From an uncultured Atopobiaceae bacterium (lineage in GTDB: Bacteria; Actinomycetota; Coriobacteriia; Coriobacteriales; Atopobiaceae): a stretch of DNA of 13,161 nucleotides. Below, one piece after another: positions 5,998 through 13,027 of the stretch. Location: NCBI GenBank assembly GCA_900770865.1, contig CAAGLU010000360.1:1-13161 (forward strand), given 5' to 3'. The notes beneath the pieces were generated by a model. The model searched no databases. It was not told the origin of the DNA and saw nothing but the letters and a program-made list of their open reading frames with translations. The translations under genes and the position numbers were made by a program. Position 1 is the first letter of the stretch; each line of letters begins with the position of its first letter.

Positions 5998-6813
5998 CTA
6001 GAGCATCGCCGGGTTGAGCGTCACGCCAAAGTCGTGCGCAATGGCGCGCAGGTCGTCGTCGGTGATCGTCTGCCTCACGCCGCCGCAGGAGAGAACGCGC
6101 ACGTAGACGTCGGCGCTTTTCTCGATGGTGTGCGCAAGCCCAAACGCAGTGTCAAAGTCAGGGCCGCTCACGAAGAGCCCGTGCATAGCCCAAATGGCAG
6201 CCTGGTAGGTCTCCATCTTCTCGCTCGTGGCGCGCGCAATGTCGACGCCGCCGGGGACCATCCACGGCACCACGCCTACGCCCTCGGGGAAGACCACCGG
6301 GCACTCCGTGGCGCTCTGCCAGAGCGCGCGCGTGAAGTCGCGGTCGGTGAGCGGCAGCACGTAGGTGAGCGCAATCACGTTGGTGGCGTGGCAGTGGTAG
6401 ATCACGCGGTTGGCGCCGCCGGTCACGCGCTTGCGCACGCTGTGGTTCATGAGGTGCGTGGGGAACTCGCTCGTAGGGACGCCACCGCCGAGAAGGCCCC
6501 ACACAACACGCCAGCGCTCGCCCTTCTCGTCCAGCTCGCAGATGCCAATGTTGGCCTCGGGGTCAAGCGCAACGTTTCTCAGGTACTTGCCCGAGCCCGT
6601 CGCCACAAAGTACTCCCCCGCCAGGTTGGGCAGGGCAACGCCAATCTCGTGCCACTCGCGCGGCTCGCCAAAGAACGGGCGCGCCGCCTCCACGTCCTTC
6701 TCGCTCAGACGATACGTGAGGTTTCCCCCGTTGCGCTCGTGCCAGCCCTGAAGCCAGCCGTCGTTGCACATGCGCACGTATGCCTGCACAAAATCCAGGT
6801 ACACCATAGCCAT
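5998..6813 (-). CDS. rhaD: L-rhamnulose-1-phosphate aldolase
   Basis: Class II, zinc-dependent cytosolic aldolase that splits L-rhamnulose-1-phosphate into dihydroxyacetone phosphate and L-lactaldehyde, the last step of the rha pathway. It has 271 residues, close to the E. coli enzyme. The zinc ligands are visible as YHCHATN (His140, His142) and WAMHGLF (His211). The catalytic glutamate is Glu116 in PTSEFPTH. All lie one position from the E. coli numbering (117, 141, 143, 212). Other landmarks are ATGSGKYLRN (phosphate binding, 71-80) and FPEGVGVVPW. The ATG at 6811-6813 has AAGGGAAAG upstream; a second ATG two codons in is an alternative. It is the third gene of the operon, 25 nt after rhaA, with a hairpin following. 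Confidence 0.96.
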   Translation of the reverse strand: MAMVYLDFVQAYVRMCNDGWLQGWHERNGGNLTYRLSEKDVEAARPFFGEPREWHEIGVALPNLAGEYFVATGSGKYLRNVALDPEANIGICELDEKGERWRVVWGLLGGGVPTSEFPTHLMNHSVRKRVTGGANRVIYHCHATNVIALTYVLPLTDRDFTRALWQSATECPVVFPEGVGVVPWMVPGGVDIARATSEKMETYQAAIWAMHGLFVSGPDFDTAFGLAHTIEKSADVYVRVLSCGGVRQTITDDDLRAIAHDFGVTLNPAML

Positions 6814-6838
6814 GAGTGCTTTCCCTTCTCGCCGGCAC

Positions 6839-8122
6839 CTACGCGCGGGTGCTCAGAACGTCATCCTCGTACGACTTGACCTTGTCCCACAGCTCGCCCT
6901 CGAGCGGCACTCCCTCGCGGCGGCAGTACTCGTCCCATACGTCACCAAACGGCATGCACTTGAACTGCTCGAGCACGATCATCTTGCGAGAGTCCTGGAA
7001 CGTGTTCTGCATGTCCTTGAGCTGGTCGTTTGGCTGGAGCAGCTGGAAGAGCAGGGCCTTCTCCATGGAGCGCATGCCTGTGGCCCACGCGCCAATGCGG
7101 TTGATGGCCGCGTCGAAGAAGTCCATGCCAATCATCGACTTCTCCCAGGCGCCCGGCACGCGCACGATCTCGCCGGCAAGCTCGCGCAGGTCGTCGTTGA
7201 AGAGGGTCACGTGGTCCGAGTCCCAGTGCATGGGGCGTGTCACGTGCAGAGGCAGCCGGTCAAAGAAGAGCGCCAGCGCCGAGAGCTTGTCCGCGACGTT
7301 CTCGGTGGGGTTGAAGTGGCCGGTGTCGAGAAGCACGCAGGCGCTCCCGCCGTGGCGCGCAGCCCAGCCCTCGTAGAGCTCCTGGTCGCCCACCGTGAAG
7401 CCCTCGACGCCCAGGCCAAAGACCTTCTGCTCGAAGGCGTCCACCACGTGCGGCGCGGGCTCGGCGTAGATGCGGTCAAGCGCATCCACCAGGTTTTTGC
7501 GCAGGCCATAGCGGTCGGTGGGCGTGTCCTTCAGGCCGTCGGGAATCCAGAAGTTGAGAAGGACCTCGTCGTCTAGCTCCTCGCCGATCCTCTCGGCAAT
7601 CTGGCGGCAGCAGATGCCGTGGCGGATCCAGAACTCGCGGGTCTCCGCGTCTGGCGAGCTCACCGTGAGGCCGTGGTTCACGCGCGGGTGCGAGAAGAAC
7701 GTGGGGTTGAAGTCGATTCCAAAGCCCTGCTTGCGCGCCCACTCGACCCAGGGACGGAAGTCCTCGTAGGTGAGCTGGTCGCGGTCGTGCCAGGGGTTCT
7801 CGTCCGAGAAGACCGCGTAGCTGGCGTGCAGGTTCACACGTTTGGCGCCGGGGATGAGGCTGGCGGCGTAAGCGAAGTCCGCCGTGAGCTCCTCGAAGTT
7901 GCGGGCGCGACCGGGGTAGTTGCCCGTGGTCATGATGCCGCCCGAGGCGGGGTTGTCGCCCTGGTCAAAGCCCTGCACGTCATCGCCCTGCCAGCAGTGC
8001 ATGGAGATGGGCTTGGCCGCCAGACGCGCGAGAACAGCCTCGGTGTCAATGCCGTAGACGGCGTAGCGTGCGCGAGCCGCCTCGTAGGCGGCAGACGGCT
8101 CGGTGGTGCTTGCGTCACTCAT
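6839..8122 (-). CDS. rhaA: L-rhamnose isomerase
   Basis: Metal-dependent TIM-barrel isomerase converting L-rhamnose to L-rhamnulose in the cytoplasm. It has 427 residues (E. coli 419). Conserved blocks are MHCWQGDDVQGFD (41-53), VNLHASYAV (97-105), DFNPTFFSHP (137-146), VLLNFWIPDGLKD (187-199), LLDTGHFNPTE (264-274), RPMHWDSDHV (296-305) and IGMDFFDAAINR (331-342). Likely metal and catalytic residues are Glu240, Asp266, His269, His293, Asp301, Asp303 and Asp334, by analogy with E. coli. The start MSDASTTEP is set by AAGGAGGT eight bases before the ATG. That SD lies inside the rhaB end, and the genes overlap by 8 nt, so translation is coupled. An upstream in-frame start would bury the SD and is rejected. 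Confidence 0.97.
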   Translation of the reverse strand: MSDASTTEPSAAYEAARARYAVYGIDTEAVLARLAAKPISMHCWQGDDVQGFDQGDNPASGGIMTTGNYPGRARNFEELTADFAYAASLIPGAKRVNLHASYAVFSDENPWHDRDQLTYEDFRPWVEWARKQGFGIDFNPTFFSHPRVNHGLTVSSPDAETREFWIRHGICCRQIAERIGEELDDEVLLNFWIPDGLKDTPTDRYGLRKNLVDALDRIYAEPAPHVVDAFEQKVFGLGVEGFTVGDQELYEGWAARHGGSACVLLDTGHFNPTENVADKLSALALFFDRLPLHVTRPMHWDSDHVTLFNDDLRELAGEIVRVPGAWEKSMIGMDFFDAAINRIGAWATGMRSMEKALLFQLLQPNDQLKDMQNTFQDSRKMIVLEQFKCMPFGDVWDEYCRREGVPLEGELWDKVKSYEDDVLSTRA

Positions 8123-9551
8123 GGGGTAGTACCTCCTTGATGTCAAAGCTCCTTGCTATGGTCGCGCGGGCCGACGCGAGGTCCGCGAGCTCGCCCGCGT
8201 GAATCAGCTGCACGATGAGGTTGCCAAGCGCGGTGCCCTCGGTGGGGCCGGCAAAGACGGGAAGGCCGCAGGCGTTTGCCGTGGCCTGGTTGAGATAGGC
8301 GTTGGCAGAGCCCCCGCCCACTATGTTCACGCTGGTAAACGAGGTACCGGTGAGACTTTCCATCTGGCGCACCGTGCGCGCGTAGTCCGCGGCCAGGGAA
8401 TCGTAGACCACGCACACAACCTCGCCCGTCGTGGCGGGCACAGGCTGGCCGGCGTCCGAGCATGCGGCGCGGACCTCGGCCACCATCGAGCGCGGCGAGA
8501 GGAAGCGCGCATCCTCAGCGTCCACAAGCGCATGGAAGCCCTGCTCGTGGGCTGCCGAGGCGGCAGAGACCAGCTCGCCCCAGCTGGGAAGGGTACCGTC
8601 TGGCCGCACGGACTCGCGCCGCACGCACTGAATCATCCAGAGGCCCATGATGTTCTTGAGGTAGCGATATCGTGCCTGGCAGCCACCCTCGTTCGTGAAG
8701 TTTGCGGCTGCGCTGGCAGGCGTTGTCACGGGCGCTGCAAGCTCCGTGCCCAGAAGGCTCCAGGTGCCGGAGCTGAGAAAGGCCGCATGGTCGTCTCGCG
8801 CGGGGACGGCCAGGAAGGCCGAACCAGTGTCGTGCGTGGCGGGAAGCACCACCTCGGCGTCAAAACCCACGAGGCGCGCAACCTCGGGACGCAGACGGCC
8901 CAGCGAGCAGCCTGGCATGCGGACGGGCAGGAAGATGTCTGCCGGAAGACCCAGGTGGGCGAGAAGCTCGCGGTCCCAGTCGCGCGACGTGGCTCCTACC
9001 AGCGCGGTTGTGGATGCGTTGGTGTACTCGTTGGCCTTCTCGCCACAGAGCAGGAAGTTGAGGTAGTCGGGCACCATGAGGAAGGTCCGGGCGGCAGCCA
9101 GCTGCTCGGGGTGCTCGCGCTTGAGGGCGTAGAGCTGGTAGGCCGTGTTAAACGGCTGGTACTGTATGCCCGTGCGCGCGTAGTGCTCCTGGAAGGCGAG
9201 GGCGCCCGTGCGCTCGAGCTCCTCGCGAACGCCCTGGGTACGGGAGTCGCGGTAGCCCACGACCTCGCCAAGGGGACGGTCGTTGGCGTCGAGCAACACA
9301 AAGTCCACGCCCCAGGTGTCAACGCCTACCGTAGTGGGCGTGAGGCCCTGCTCATGTGCGGCGGCCAGTCCGTCGAGAACGCTCTCCCACAGGGCATCGA
9401 TGTCCCAGCATAGATGCCCGCCTCGTTGCACAAGGCCATTCTCAAAGCGATGGACCTCGGTTAGGCGCAGGCGGCCCGTCTCGTCAAGCTCTCCCACAAT
9501 GGCGCGGCCGCTTGACGCCCCTATGTCTATTGCAAGATGGCGCGAAGCCAT
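8115..9551 (-). CDS. rhaB: Rhamnulokinase
   Basis: FGGY-family sugar kinase phosphorylating L-rhamnulose at C1 with ATP. It has 478 residues (E. coli 489). The N-terminal phosphate loop is AIDIGASSGR (7-16). The substrate region follows with GVDTWGVDFVLLD (76-88), and the catalytic base is probably Asp241 in PATHDTGSAFLAVP. The nucleotide-binding half carries LSSGTWSLLGTEL (259-271) and NIVGGGSANAYLNQATANACGLPV (409-432), with TEGTALGNLIVQ. The ATG at 9549-9551 with GGGAGG upstream gives MASRHLAIDIG. The in-frame extension to 9704 runs through the AT-rich promoter and is rejected. It is the first gene of the operon, divergent from the AraC-family regulator. Confidence 0.96.
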   Translation of the reverse strand: MASRHLAIDIGASSGRAIVGELDETGRLRLTEVHRFENGLVQRGGHLCWDIDALWESVLDGLAAAHEQGLTPTTVGVDTWGVDFVLLDANDRPLGEVVGYRDSRTQGVREELERTGALAFQEHYARTGIQYQPFNTAYQLYALKREHPEQLAAARTFLMVPDYLNFLLCGEKANEYTNASTTALVGATSRDWDRELLAHLGLPADIFLPVRMPGCSLGRLRPEVARLVGFDAEVVLPATHDTGSAFLAVPARDDHAAFLSSGTWSLLGTELAAPVTTPASAAANFTNEGGCQARYRYLKNIMGLWMIQCVRRESVRPDGTLPSWGELVSAASAAHEQGFHALVDAEDARFLSPRSMVAEVRAACSDAGQPVPATTGEVVCVVYDSLAADYARTVRQMESLTGTSFTSVNIVGGGSANAYLNQATANACGLPVFAGPTEGTALGNLIVQLIHAGELADLASARATIARSFDIKEVLPHE

Positions 9552-9591
9552 GGTGCCTCCCTGAATCAGAATTGCACTATTTGTATTTGCT

Positions 9592-9710
9592 TTTTTATTT
9601 CTCAGCTGTTTTGTGTCACGAGAGCATGATATGTGCGATAAATTGAGCCATCCATAGTGATAGTGCGCATTGAGTTTCGATAAATGCGCATTACTGGTGA
9701 ACACGCACTA
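9592..9710 (-). promoter_or_regulatory. rhaBAD promoter and phased AraC-type binding sites
   Basis: On the minus strand, GTGACA (9614-9619) and TAAAAA (9592-9597), 16 bp apart, form a plausible -35/-10 pair about 40 bp before rhaB. Upstream, TGCGCATT occurs at 9664-9671 and 9685-9692, exactly 21 bp apart. CGATAAAT occurs at 9636-9643 and 9678-9685, 42 bp apart. TAGTGCGCAT (9661-9670) is mirrored by ACACGCACTA (9701-9710). Spacing in whole helical turns is typical of AraC-family tandem half-sites. The regulator encoded just beyond is the natural candidate. The region probably also controls that regulator's own promoter. Confidence 0.6.
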
Positions 9711-9735
9711 GACCGATTTCCGGAGATGGTGCTTC

Positions 9736-10596
9736 ATGCTCAGCTACACAATGGACGTCGAGGAGCGAAGCTCGTGGCTTCGACGAACCCCCTCACCCAG
9801 CGAGAGAAAGCTCCCTTTCTACTGCACGGAAGTTGGCGCTTTCTATGCTCGCGAGCGATTCACCACCGAGCGATCGAACAAGGAGTCATACATCGTCTTC
9901 TACACGCTCGGTGGGGCAGGCGTGATACGTCAAGGTGGGCAGGAGGTCATGCTCGAGAAGGGTCAGGCACTCCTTATGGACTGTCGCCAGCCCCAGAGCT
10001 ACGGGACGTCTCCCTCACGCCGCCATTGGTATCACCTGTGGGCGCACGTAGACGGCTCGGGCGTAGCTCCCCTTGGGTCCCAGCTTGGACTCCCCGCCTT
10101 GCGGCCGGTCGATGCCCCGCTTTCCTCCGTTCGTCCCTGCTTCGATTGCCTGTTCGAGAACCTCTCGGATGAGGGGCGCACACAGGTTATTCGAGTTAGC
10201 CTTGCCGTGCATCAACTTCTGGCAGAGATGGTCCTTGCCACCGAATCCGCAATCCCATCGCGAGAGCAGAACGCCGTAGAGGTGGCGCAGGGTTTCCTCG
10301 AAAGCAACTTCTCGAGGAAGGTCACGGTTGAGGAGGCTGCAGCAGCGGCATCAGTGAGTACCTCTCAGCTTATTCGACTCTTCAGACAGCAGCTCGAGAC
10401 CACGCCCCATAACTACCTGCTGCGATATCGAATCACGCGCGCGAAGGAGTTGCTCGCTGAGAGCCAGATGCCCATCTCGTCCATTGCGGAGCAGGTTGGC
10501 TTTTCGAGCGACAGCAACTTTAGCTACCGCTTCTCCCAGATGGTTGGCCAAAGTCCCAGCGCCTATCGGGCGTCCGCTCCAAAGCTCTTTGAATAG
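9736..10596 (+). CDS. AraC-family transcriptional regulator, probable rhamnose activator
   Basis: Regulator of 286 residues. The N-terminal half (about 20-120) is a cupin-type ligand domain (YIVFYTLGGAGVIRQGGQEVMLEKGQALLMDCRQPQSYG, then HWYHLWAHVDG). The C-terminal half (about 185-286) has two helix-turn-helix motifs: VTVEEAAAAASVSTSQLIRLFRQQLETTP and the signature ISSIAEQVGFSSDSNFSYRFSQMVGQSPSAYR. The ATG at 9736 follows GGAG about ten bases upstream; another in-frame ATG at 9751 has no binding site. Divergence from rhaBAD with repeated motifs between them suggests it senses rhamnose or a derivative and activates the operon, like RhaS/RhaR. It is not assigned to either by sequence. Confidence 0.92.
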   Translation: MLSYTMDVEERSSWLRRTPSPSERKLPFYCTEVGAFYARERFTTERSNKESYIVFYTLGGAGVIRQGGQEVMLEKGQALLMDCRQPQSYGTSPSRRHWYHLWAHVDGSGVAPLGSQLGLPALRPVDAPLSSVRPCFDCLFENLSDEGRTQVIRVSLAVHQLLAEMVLATESAIPSREQNAVEVAQGFLESNFSRKVTVEEAAAAASVSTSQLIRLFRQQLETTPHNYLLRYRITRAKELLAESQMPISSIAEQVGFSSDSNFSYRFSQMVGQSPSAYRASAPKLFE

Positions 10597-10660
10597 CGCA
10601 AGCGTCCGCCCCACGCTCGCGTTATCCTGAGTTCGCCGTGATTGCAGCGAAAGGAGCCAC

Positions 10661-11296
10661 ATGGACAAGGGTCGGATGGAAGCGTTCAGCGATGGCGTGA
10701 TTGCCATCATCATCACCATCATGGTGCTTGGAATCGCAGCGCCGGAGGGTGACGGGCTTTCCGATCTGCTGGGCCTGCTGCCGGCCATTGCCGCGTACGC
10801 TGTGAGCTTCATTGGCGTGGGGACGTACTGGAACAACCACCATCACCTGCTCAAGTTGGTTAAGCGTGTGAACGGGCGCATGCTCTGGGCAAACCTCGCG
10901 TTTCTCTTTGTGCTCTCGTTCTTCCCCCTTGCCACGGACTGGATGCAGAAGACGGGGTTCGCGGCACTGCCCACCACCTGCTACGTGGTTGTGAACATGC
11001 TGGTGTCACTCACGTACATGAACCTCGAGCGCGTCATTCGCCACGATCTGAGCCAGTCTTGCCCGCCCAACCCGGCCAGCGAGAAGGAGATGGAGCGCCG
11101 CGCGATGGTGGAGAAGCGCTCACTTCTCAAGGAGCGTCTCACTCTGGGGCTTGAGGCTATCGCGCTTGTCATCGCGCTGGTTTTGCCCAGCTCCCACCTT
11201 GCGCTTGTGGCGCTGGTCATCGCATTCTTGCTGTGGATTGTCCCCGACCTGCGAATTGTTCGACTGCTCGACTTCCTCGCGGAGGAGCAGGAGTAG
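10661..11296 (+). CDS. TMEM175/DUF1211-family putative potassium channel
   Basis: Integral membrane protein of 211 residues with about six transmembrane segments (approximately 11-26, 40-60, 75-93, 104-124, 160-178, 180-197). The start carries the family signature RMEAFSDGVIAIIITIMVL (5-23), whose FSDG motif lines the pore of bacterial TMEM175 K+ channels. The second segment has YWNNHHHLLK (56-65), also typical of the family. A charged loop (about 125-160, SEKEMERRAMVEKRSLLKER) precedes the last two helices. The ATG at 10661 has AAAGGAG five bases upstream. It begins 64 bp after the AraC-family gene on the same strand and could be co-transcribed or have its own promoter. No link to rhamnose use is evident. 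Confidence 0.9.
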   Translation: MDKGRMEAFSDGVIAIIITIMVLGIAAPEGDGLSDLLGLLPAIAAYAVSFIGVGTYWNNHHHLLKLVKRVNGRMLWANLAFLFVLSFFPLATDWMQKTGFAALPTTCYVVVNMLVSLTYMNLERVIRHDLSQSCPPNPASEKEMERRAMVEKRSLLKERLTLGLEAIALVIALVLPSSHLALVALVIAFLLWIVPDLRIVRLLDFLAEEQE

Positions 11297-11302
11297 AGCG
11301 GC

Positions 11303-11336
11303 GGGGACCTTGCCCCACCCACGGGGAATCTCCCCG
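11303..11336 (+). other. Two GC stem-loops after the channel gene
   Basis: GGGGACCTTGCCCC (11303-11316) and CGGGGAATCTCCCCG (11322-11336, 6-bp stem) follow the stop codon within 40 bp. They could slow or end transcription, but no T-run follows, so I do not call a rho-independent terminator. The second hairpin's last base is the first base of the large near-palindrome. Confidence 0.45.
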
Positions 11337-11577
11337 CATCGAAATGCCTCTCGTTACACAAATTTTCCGATTCTTGCGCCGAACTCGTCTTCGTTACACC
11401 TAGTTTTTGAGTTTGCCTTGATATGACTTCCCATATATTGTTATACAAACATCACTTAACACAATATATGGTATGTACCGAGATGCCGCTACTTAGGCGT
11501 AGCCAGAAAGTACGTGTAAAGAAGGCGGGTTCGATGCAAAAGTAGCGAAATTTGTGTAACGAGAGGCAGTTCGATGC
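11336..11577. repeat. 242-nt near-palindromic element built of 40-bp repeat units
   Basis: The outer arms 11336-11365 and 11548-11577 are reverse complements at 29 of 30 positions (GCATCGAA, then CTCTCGTTACACAAATTT). Similarity continues inward for another 44 bp at 31 of 44. Each arm holds two direct copies of a 20-bp motif, CGAA(N)11TCGTTACAC, starting at 11340 and 11380 on the plus strand. The mirrored copies end at 11533 and 11573, so the period is 40 bp in both arms (the inner mirrored copy has TCTTTACAC). The AT-rich centre has another perfect stem, CCATATATTGT (11431-11441) with ACAATATATGG (11461-11471). No ORF is inside. It fills the gap between convergent genes. Confidence 0.85.
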
Positions 11578-11626
11578 AGCCGCGAGCACTTGGATCTACC
11601 AAACAAACCAGCTCGCTAGTCCAAAG

Positions 11627-12004
11627 CTACTCGTCCATGCCAGGACGCCGACGCAGACGCTTCACCACCCCACGTCTACCCTTCTCTTCAAGTCGACGAC
11701 GCACAGATGCCCTGGTGGGCTTGGTAGCATGGCGCTTTTTTGGCCGACGCGAGCGCCGAAGCAGCTCCGCGTGGATCTTCTCTAGGCAGCGTTCCCGATT
11801 CTGGAGCTGGCTGCGAGATTCCCTGCTTACAACAATAATTCCAGTAGGCACGTGGCGCATGCGCACGGCAGAGTCGGTGGTGTTAACACCCTGTCCTCCC
11901 GGGCCAGTGGCACGAAACGCCTCCGCTTCACACTGGCGGGCGAGCTCCGCCAGGCTCAGCCGCGCAAAGCTGGCGTAATCCTGGTATGTGAGTCTCTTGT
12001 CCAT
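11627..12004 (-). CDS. Stand-alone GGQ-domain release-factor-like protein (ribosome rescue type)
   Basis: Protein of 125 residues consisting almost entirely of an RF-1 domain. [18 protein letters not shown] (34-51) carries the GGQ tripeptide (36-38) that hydrolyses peptidyl-tRNA in the ribosome. [23 protein letters not shown] (52-74) continues the fold. The stop-codon recognition domain of RF1/RF2 is missing. The C-terminus is strongly basic ([32 protein letters not shown], 89-120), like the tail by which ArfB/YaeJ/ICT1 enters the empty mRNA channel of stalled ribosomes. Role by analogy: release of stalled nascent chains. The ATG at 12002-12004 has TAAGG upstream. It lies 9 nt after the preceding small ORF, as the last gene of a tight minus-strand cluster. 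ArfB orthology is likely but not proven, so no symbol is given. Confidence 0.88.
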   Translation of the reverse strand: MDKRLTYQDYASFARLSLAELARQCEAEAFRATGPGGQGVNTTDSAVRMRHVPTGIIVVSRESRSQLQNRERCLEKIHAELLRRSRRPKKRHATKPTRASVRRRLEEKGRRGVVKRLRRRPGMDE

Positions 12005-12013
12005 AAGCCAACC

Positions 12014-12379
12014 TTACGCCAAGGGGGTCCGTGCGTCGAGAAAAAGCTCGGCGACATACGGCTCGGTCAAGTCTCGCAAGCTGGTATTGGCGTCCAGGTA
12101 GCCCGGCGCGCGGGCGCCCAGCGGGGCCGCGGGGCAGAAATCGTACGTTATTGAATCAAGAAACGTTGTTATGTGTCGAAAAGCTGCCCCGTAGACGCGA
12201 AGGACAGGTGCAGCTACACTGCGGAGCACTAATCCGCGCTCCCATGGAGCAATATGGCGCTGCCTTGGCGCACAGCGACGTTCCAAAAACGCCCCATCCC
12301 GCACAAACTCGTGGTGCGGCCAAGTGGCGACGGCATCTCGCGGTAAGCCCGGGCGCTCCGGCGCGCCGGATGCTGTCAC
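12014..12379 (-). CDS. Small hypothetical protein between the Fe-S/DUF1653 protein and the RF-like protein
   Basis: Open frame of 121 residues starting with GTG, with AGGGG five bases upstream. It ends in TAA nine bases before the RF-like start and begins eight bases after the stop of the preceding gene. That neat fit in an operon is the main reason to believe it. The product has no membrane segment or motif I recognise. The second half (FLDSITYDFCPAAPLGARAPGYLDANTSLRDLTEPYVAELFLDARTP) looks protein-like. Codon use in the middle (ATA, ACA, TTT, CGT, TCA) is less GC-rich than the neighbours, and the first 30 residues look random. It may be real, a decayed gene, or a chance frame. No function is assigned. 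Confidence 0.45.
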   Translation of the reverse strand: MTASGAPERPGLPRDAVATWPHHEFVRDGAFLERRCAPRQRHIAPWERGLVLRSVAAPVLRVYGAAFRHITTFLDSITYDFCPAAPLGARAPGYLDANTSLRDLTEPYVAELFLDARTPLA

Positions 12380-12387
12380 ATTGTCCC

Positions 12388-12903
12388 CTACGCTCTTTTG
12401 GCCACACTTTCGACGTGCTGCAGCTCGAAGCGCCAGCGCTGCGTTACCTCCGGGTACTTCTCGCGATCGACGGGCGAGAGGAACATCGCCTTTGGACGCA
12501 CCCAGAGCGATCCGTCTCCGTAGAGCTTGCGGTAGACCACGACCTCCTCGCCAGTCTCGGAGTCGTGCGCAACGTCCTCGACGAGGTATGAATCGCCTTT
12601 GAAGTGGCGGTAGATCCCATGGATGACGAGGGCGTTCTCGGCGGCGGGCTCAGCTTCAGGCGCAGGCTCCGACGAAACCGGCTGCTCAGCTGCCGCGGCC
12701 CTCGCCTCGAGCGCTTGCTCCAGGCACTCCCTCACGCGGCCCTTGCACTTGCCGCACTTGGTAGCTGCGCCGGTCATGCGCTTGACGTCAGCCATGCTCG
12801 TTGCGCCACCGTCCACCGCCGCCTCAATGTCTGCCCTGGTAACGTGCTTGCAGCTGCAGACAACGTCCTTCTTGGCACTCTTGCCTCCATGCTTCTTGCC
12901 CAT
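12388..12903 (-). CDS. BFD-like [2Fe-2S] domain fused to a DUF1653 domain
   Basis: Protein of 171 residues with two parts. After a Lys-rich start (MGKKHGGKSAKK), residues 13-56 match the bacterioferritin-associated-ferredoxin (BFD-like) Fe-S fold: VCSCKHVTRADIEAAVDGGA, then ATKCGKCKGRV. The four cysteines Cys16, Cys18, Cys50 and Cys53 form CxC...CxxC, the [2Fe-2S] ligand pattern. An Ala/Glu/Pro-rich linker (about 60-90) leads to a DUF1653 domain (about 92-157): GIYRHFKGDSYLVEDVAHDSETGEEVVVYRKLYGDGSLWVRPKAMFLSPVD, with YRHFKG, HSETGE-like HDSETGE, VVYR and WVRP. DUF1653 usually stands alone and has no established role. The ATG at 12901-12903 is preferred over one 18 codons upstream, which lies in the promoter. 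A possible extended -10 (TATGAA, 12928-12933, minus) precedes it. First gene of the three-gene cluster. Confidence 0.88.
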   Translation of the reverse strand: MGKKHGGKSAKKDVVCSCKHVTRADIEAAVDGGATSMADVKRMTGAATKCGKCKGRVRECLEQALEARAAAAEQPVSSEPAPEAEPAAENALVIHGIYRHFKGDSYLVEDVAHDSETGEEVVVYRKLYGDGSLWVRPKAMFLSPVDREKYPEVTQRWRFELQHVESVAKRA

Positions 12904-13027
12904 GTCGCCCCCAACGTCGCGAACAGATTCATACCAACATTCTGCACAACTCAACATACAAGTGCACGGTTGATGCAGCAGCCGGCACTACAATGGCCCC
13001 GCACACCCTCAACGCGCAGGAGGCAGC
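12904..13027. promoter_or_regulatory. Divergent promoter region of the Fe-S/DUF1653 cluster and the HAD gene
   Basis: On the minus strand TTGGTATGAAT gives an extended -10 (TATGAA, 12928-12933), with TTGAGT (12949-12954) at a short 15-bp spacing. On the plus strand TACAAT (12989-12994) is a -10 candidate about 35 bp before the HAD start, with no convincing -35. No operator palindrome is evident. Confidence 0.4.

Noticed and set aside
8199..9413. Plus-strand open frame of 404 codons opposite rhaB.
   Set aside because: Antisense shadow of a conserved kinase; no domains.
9552..9704. N-terminal extension of rhaB by 51 codons.
   Set aside because: It crosses the AT-rich promoter and operator region; family alignment starts at MASRHLAIDIG, which has an SD.
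11336..11577. CRISPR array.
   Set aside because: Only two repeat copies per orientation, in mirrored arrangement, with no unique spacers and no cas genes.
12031..12591. Plus-strand open frame of 186 codons over the minus-strand cluster.
   Set aside because: It overlaps the conserved DUF1653 domain in antisense and shows no protein features.
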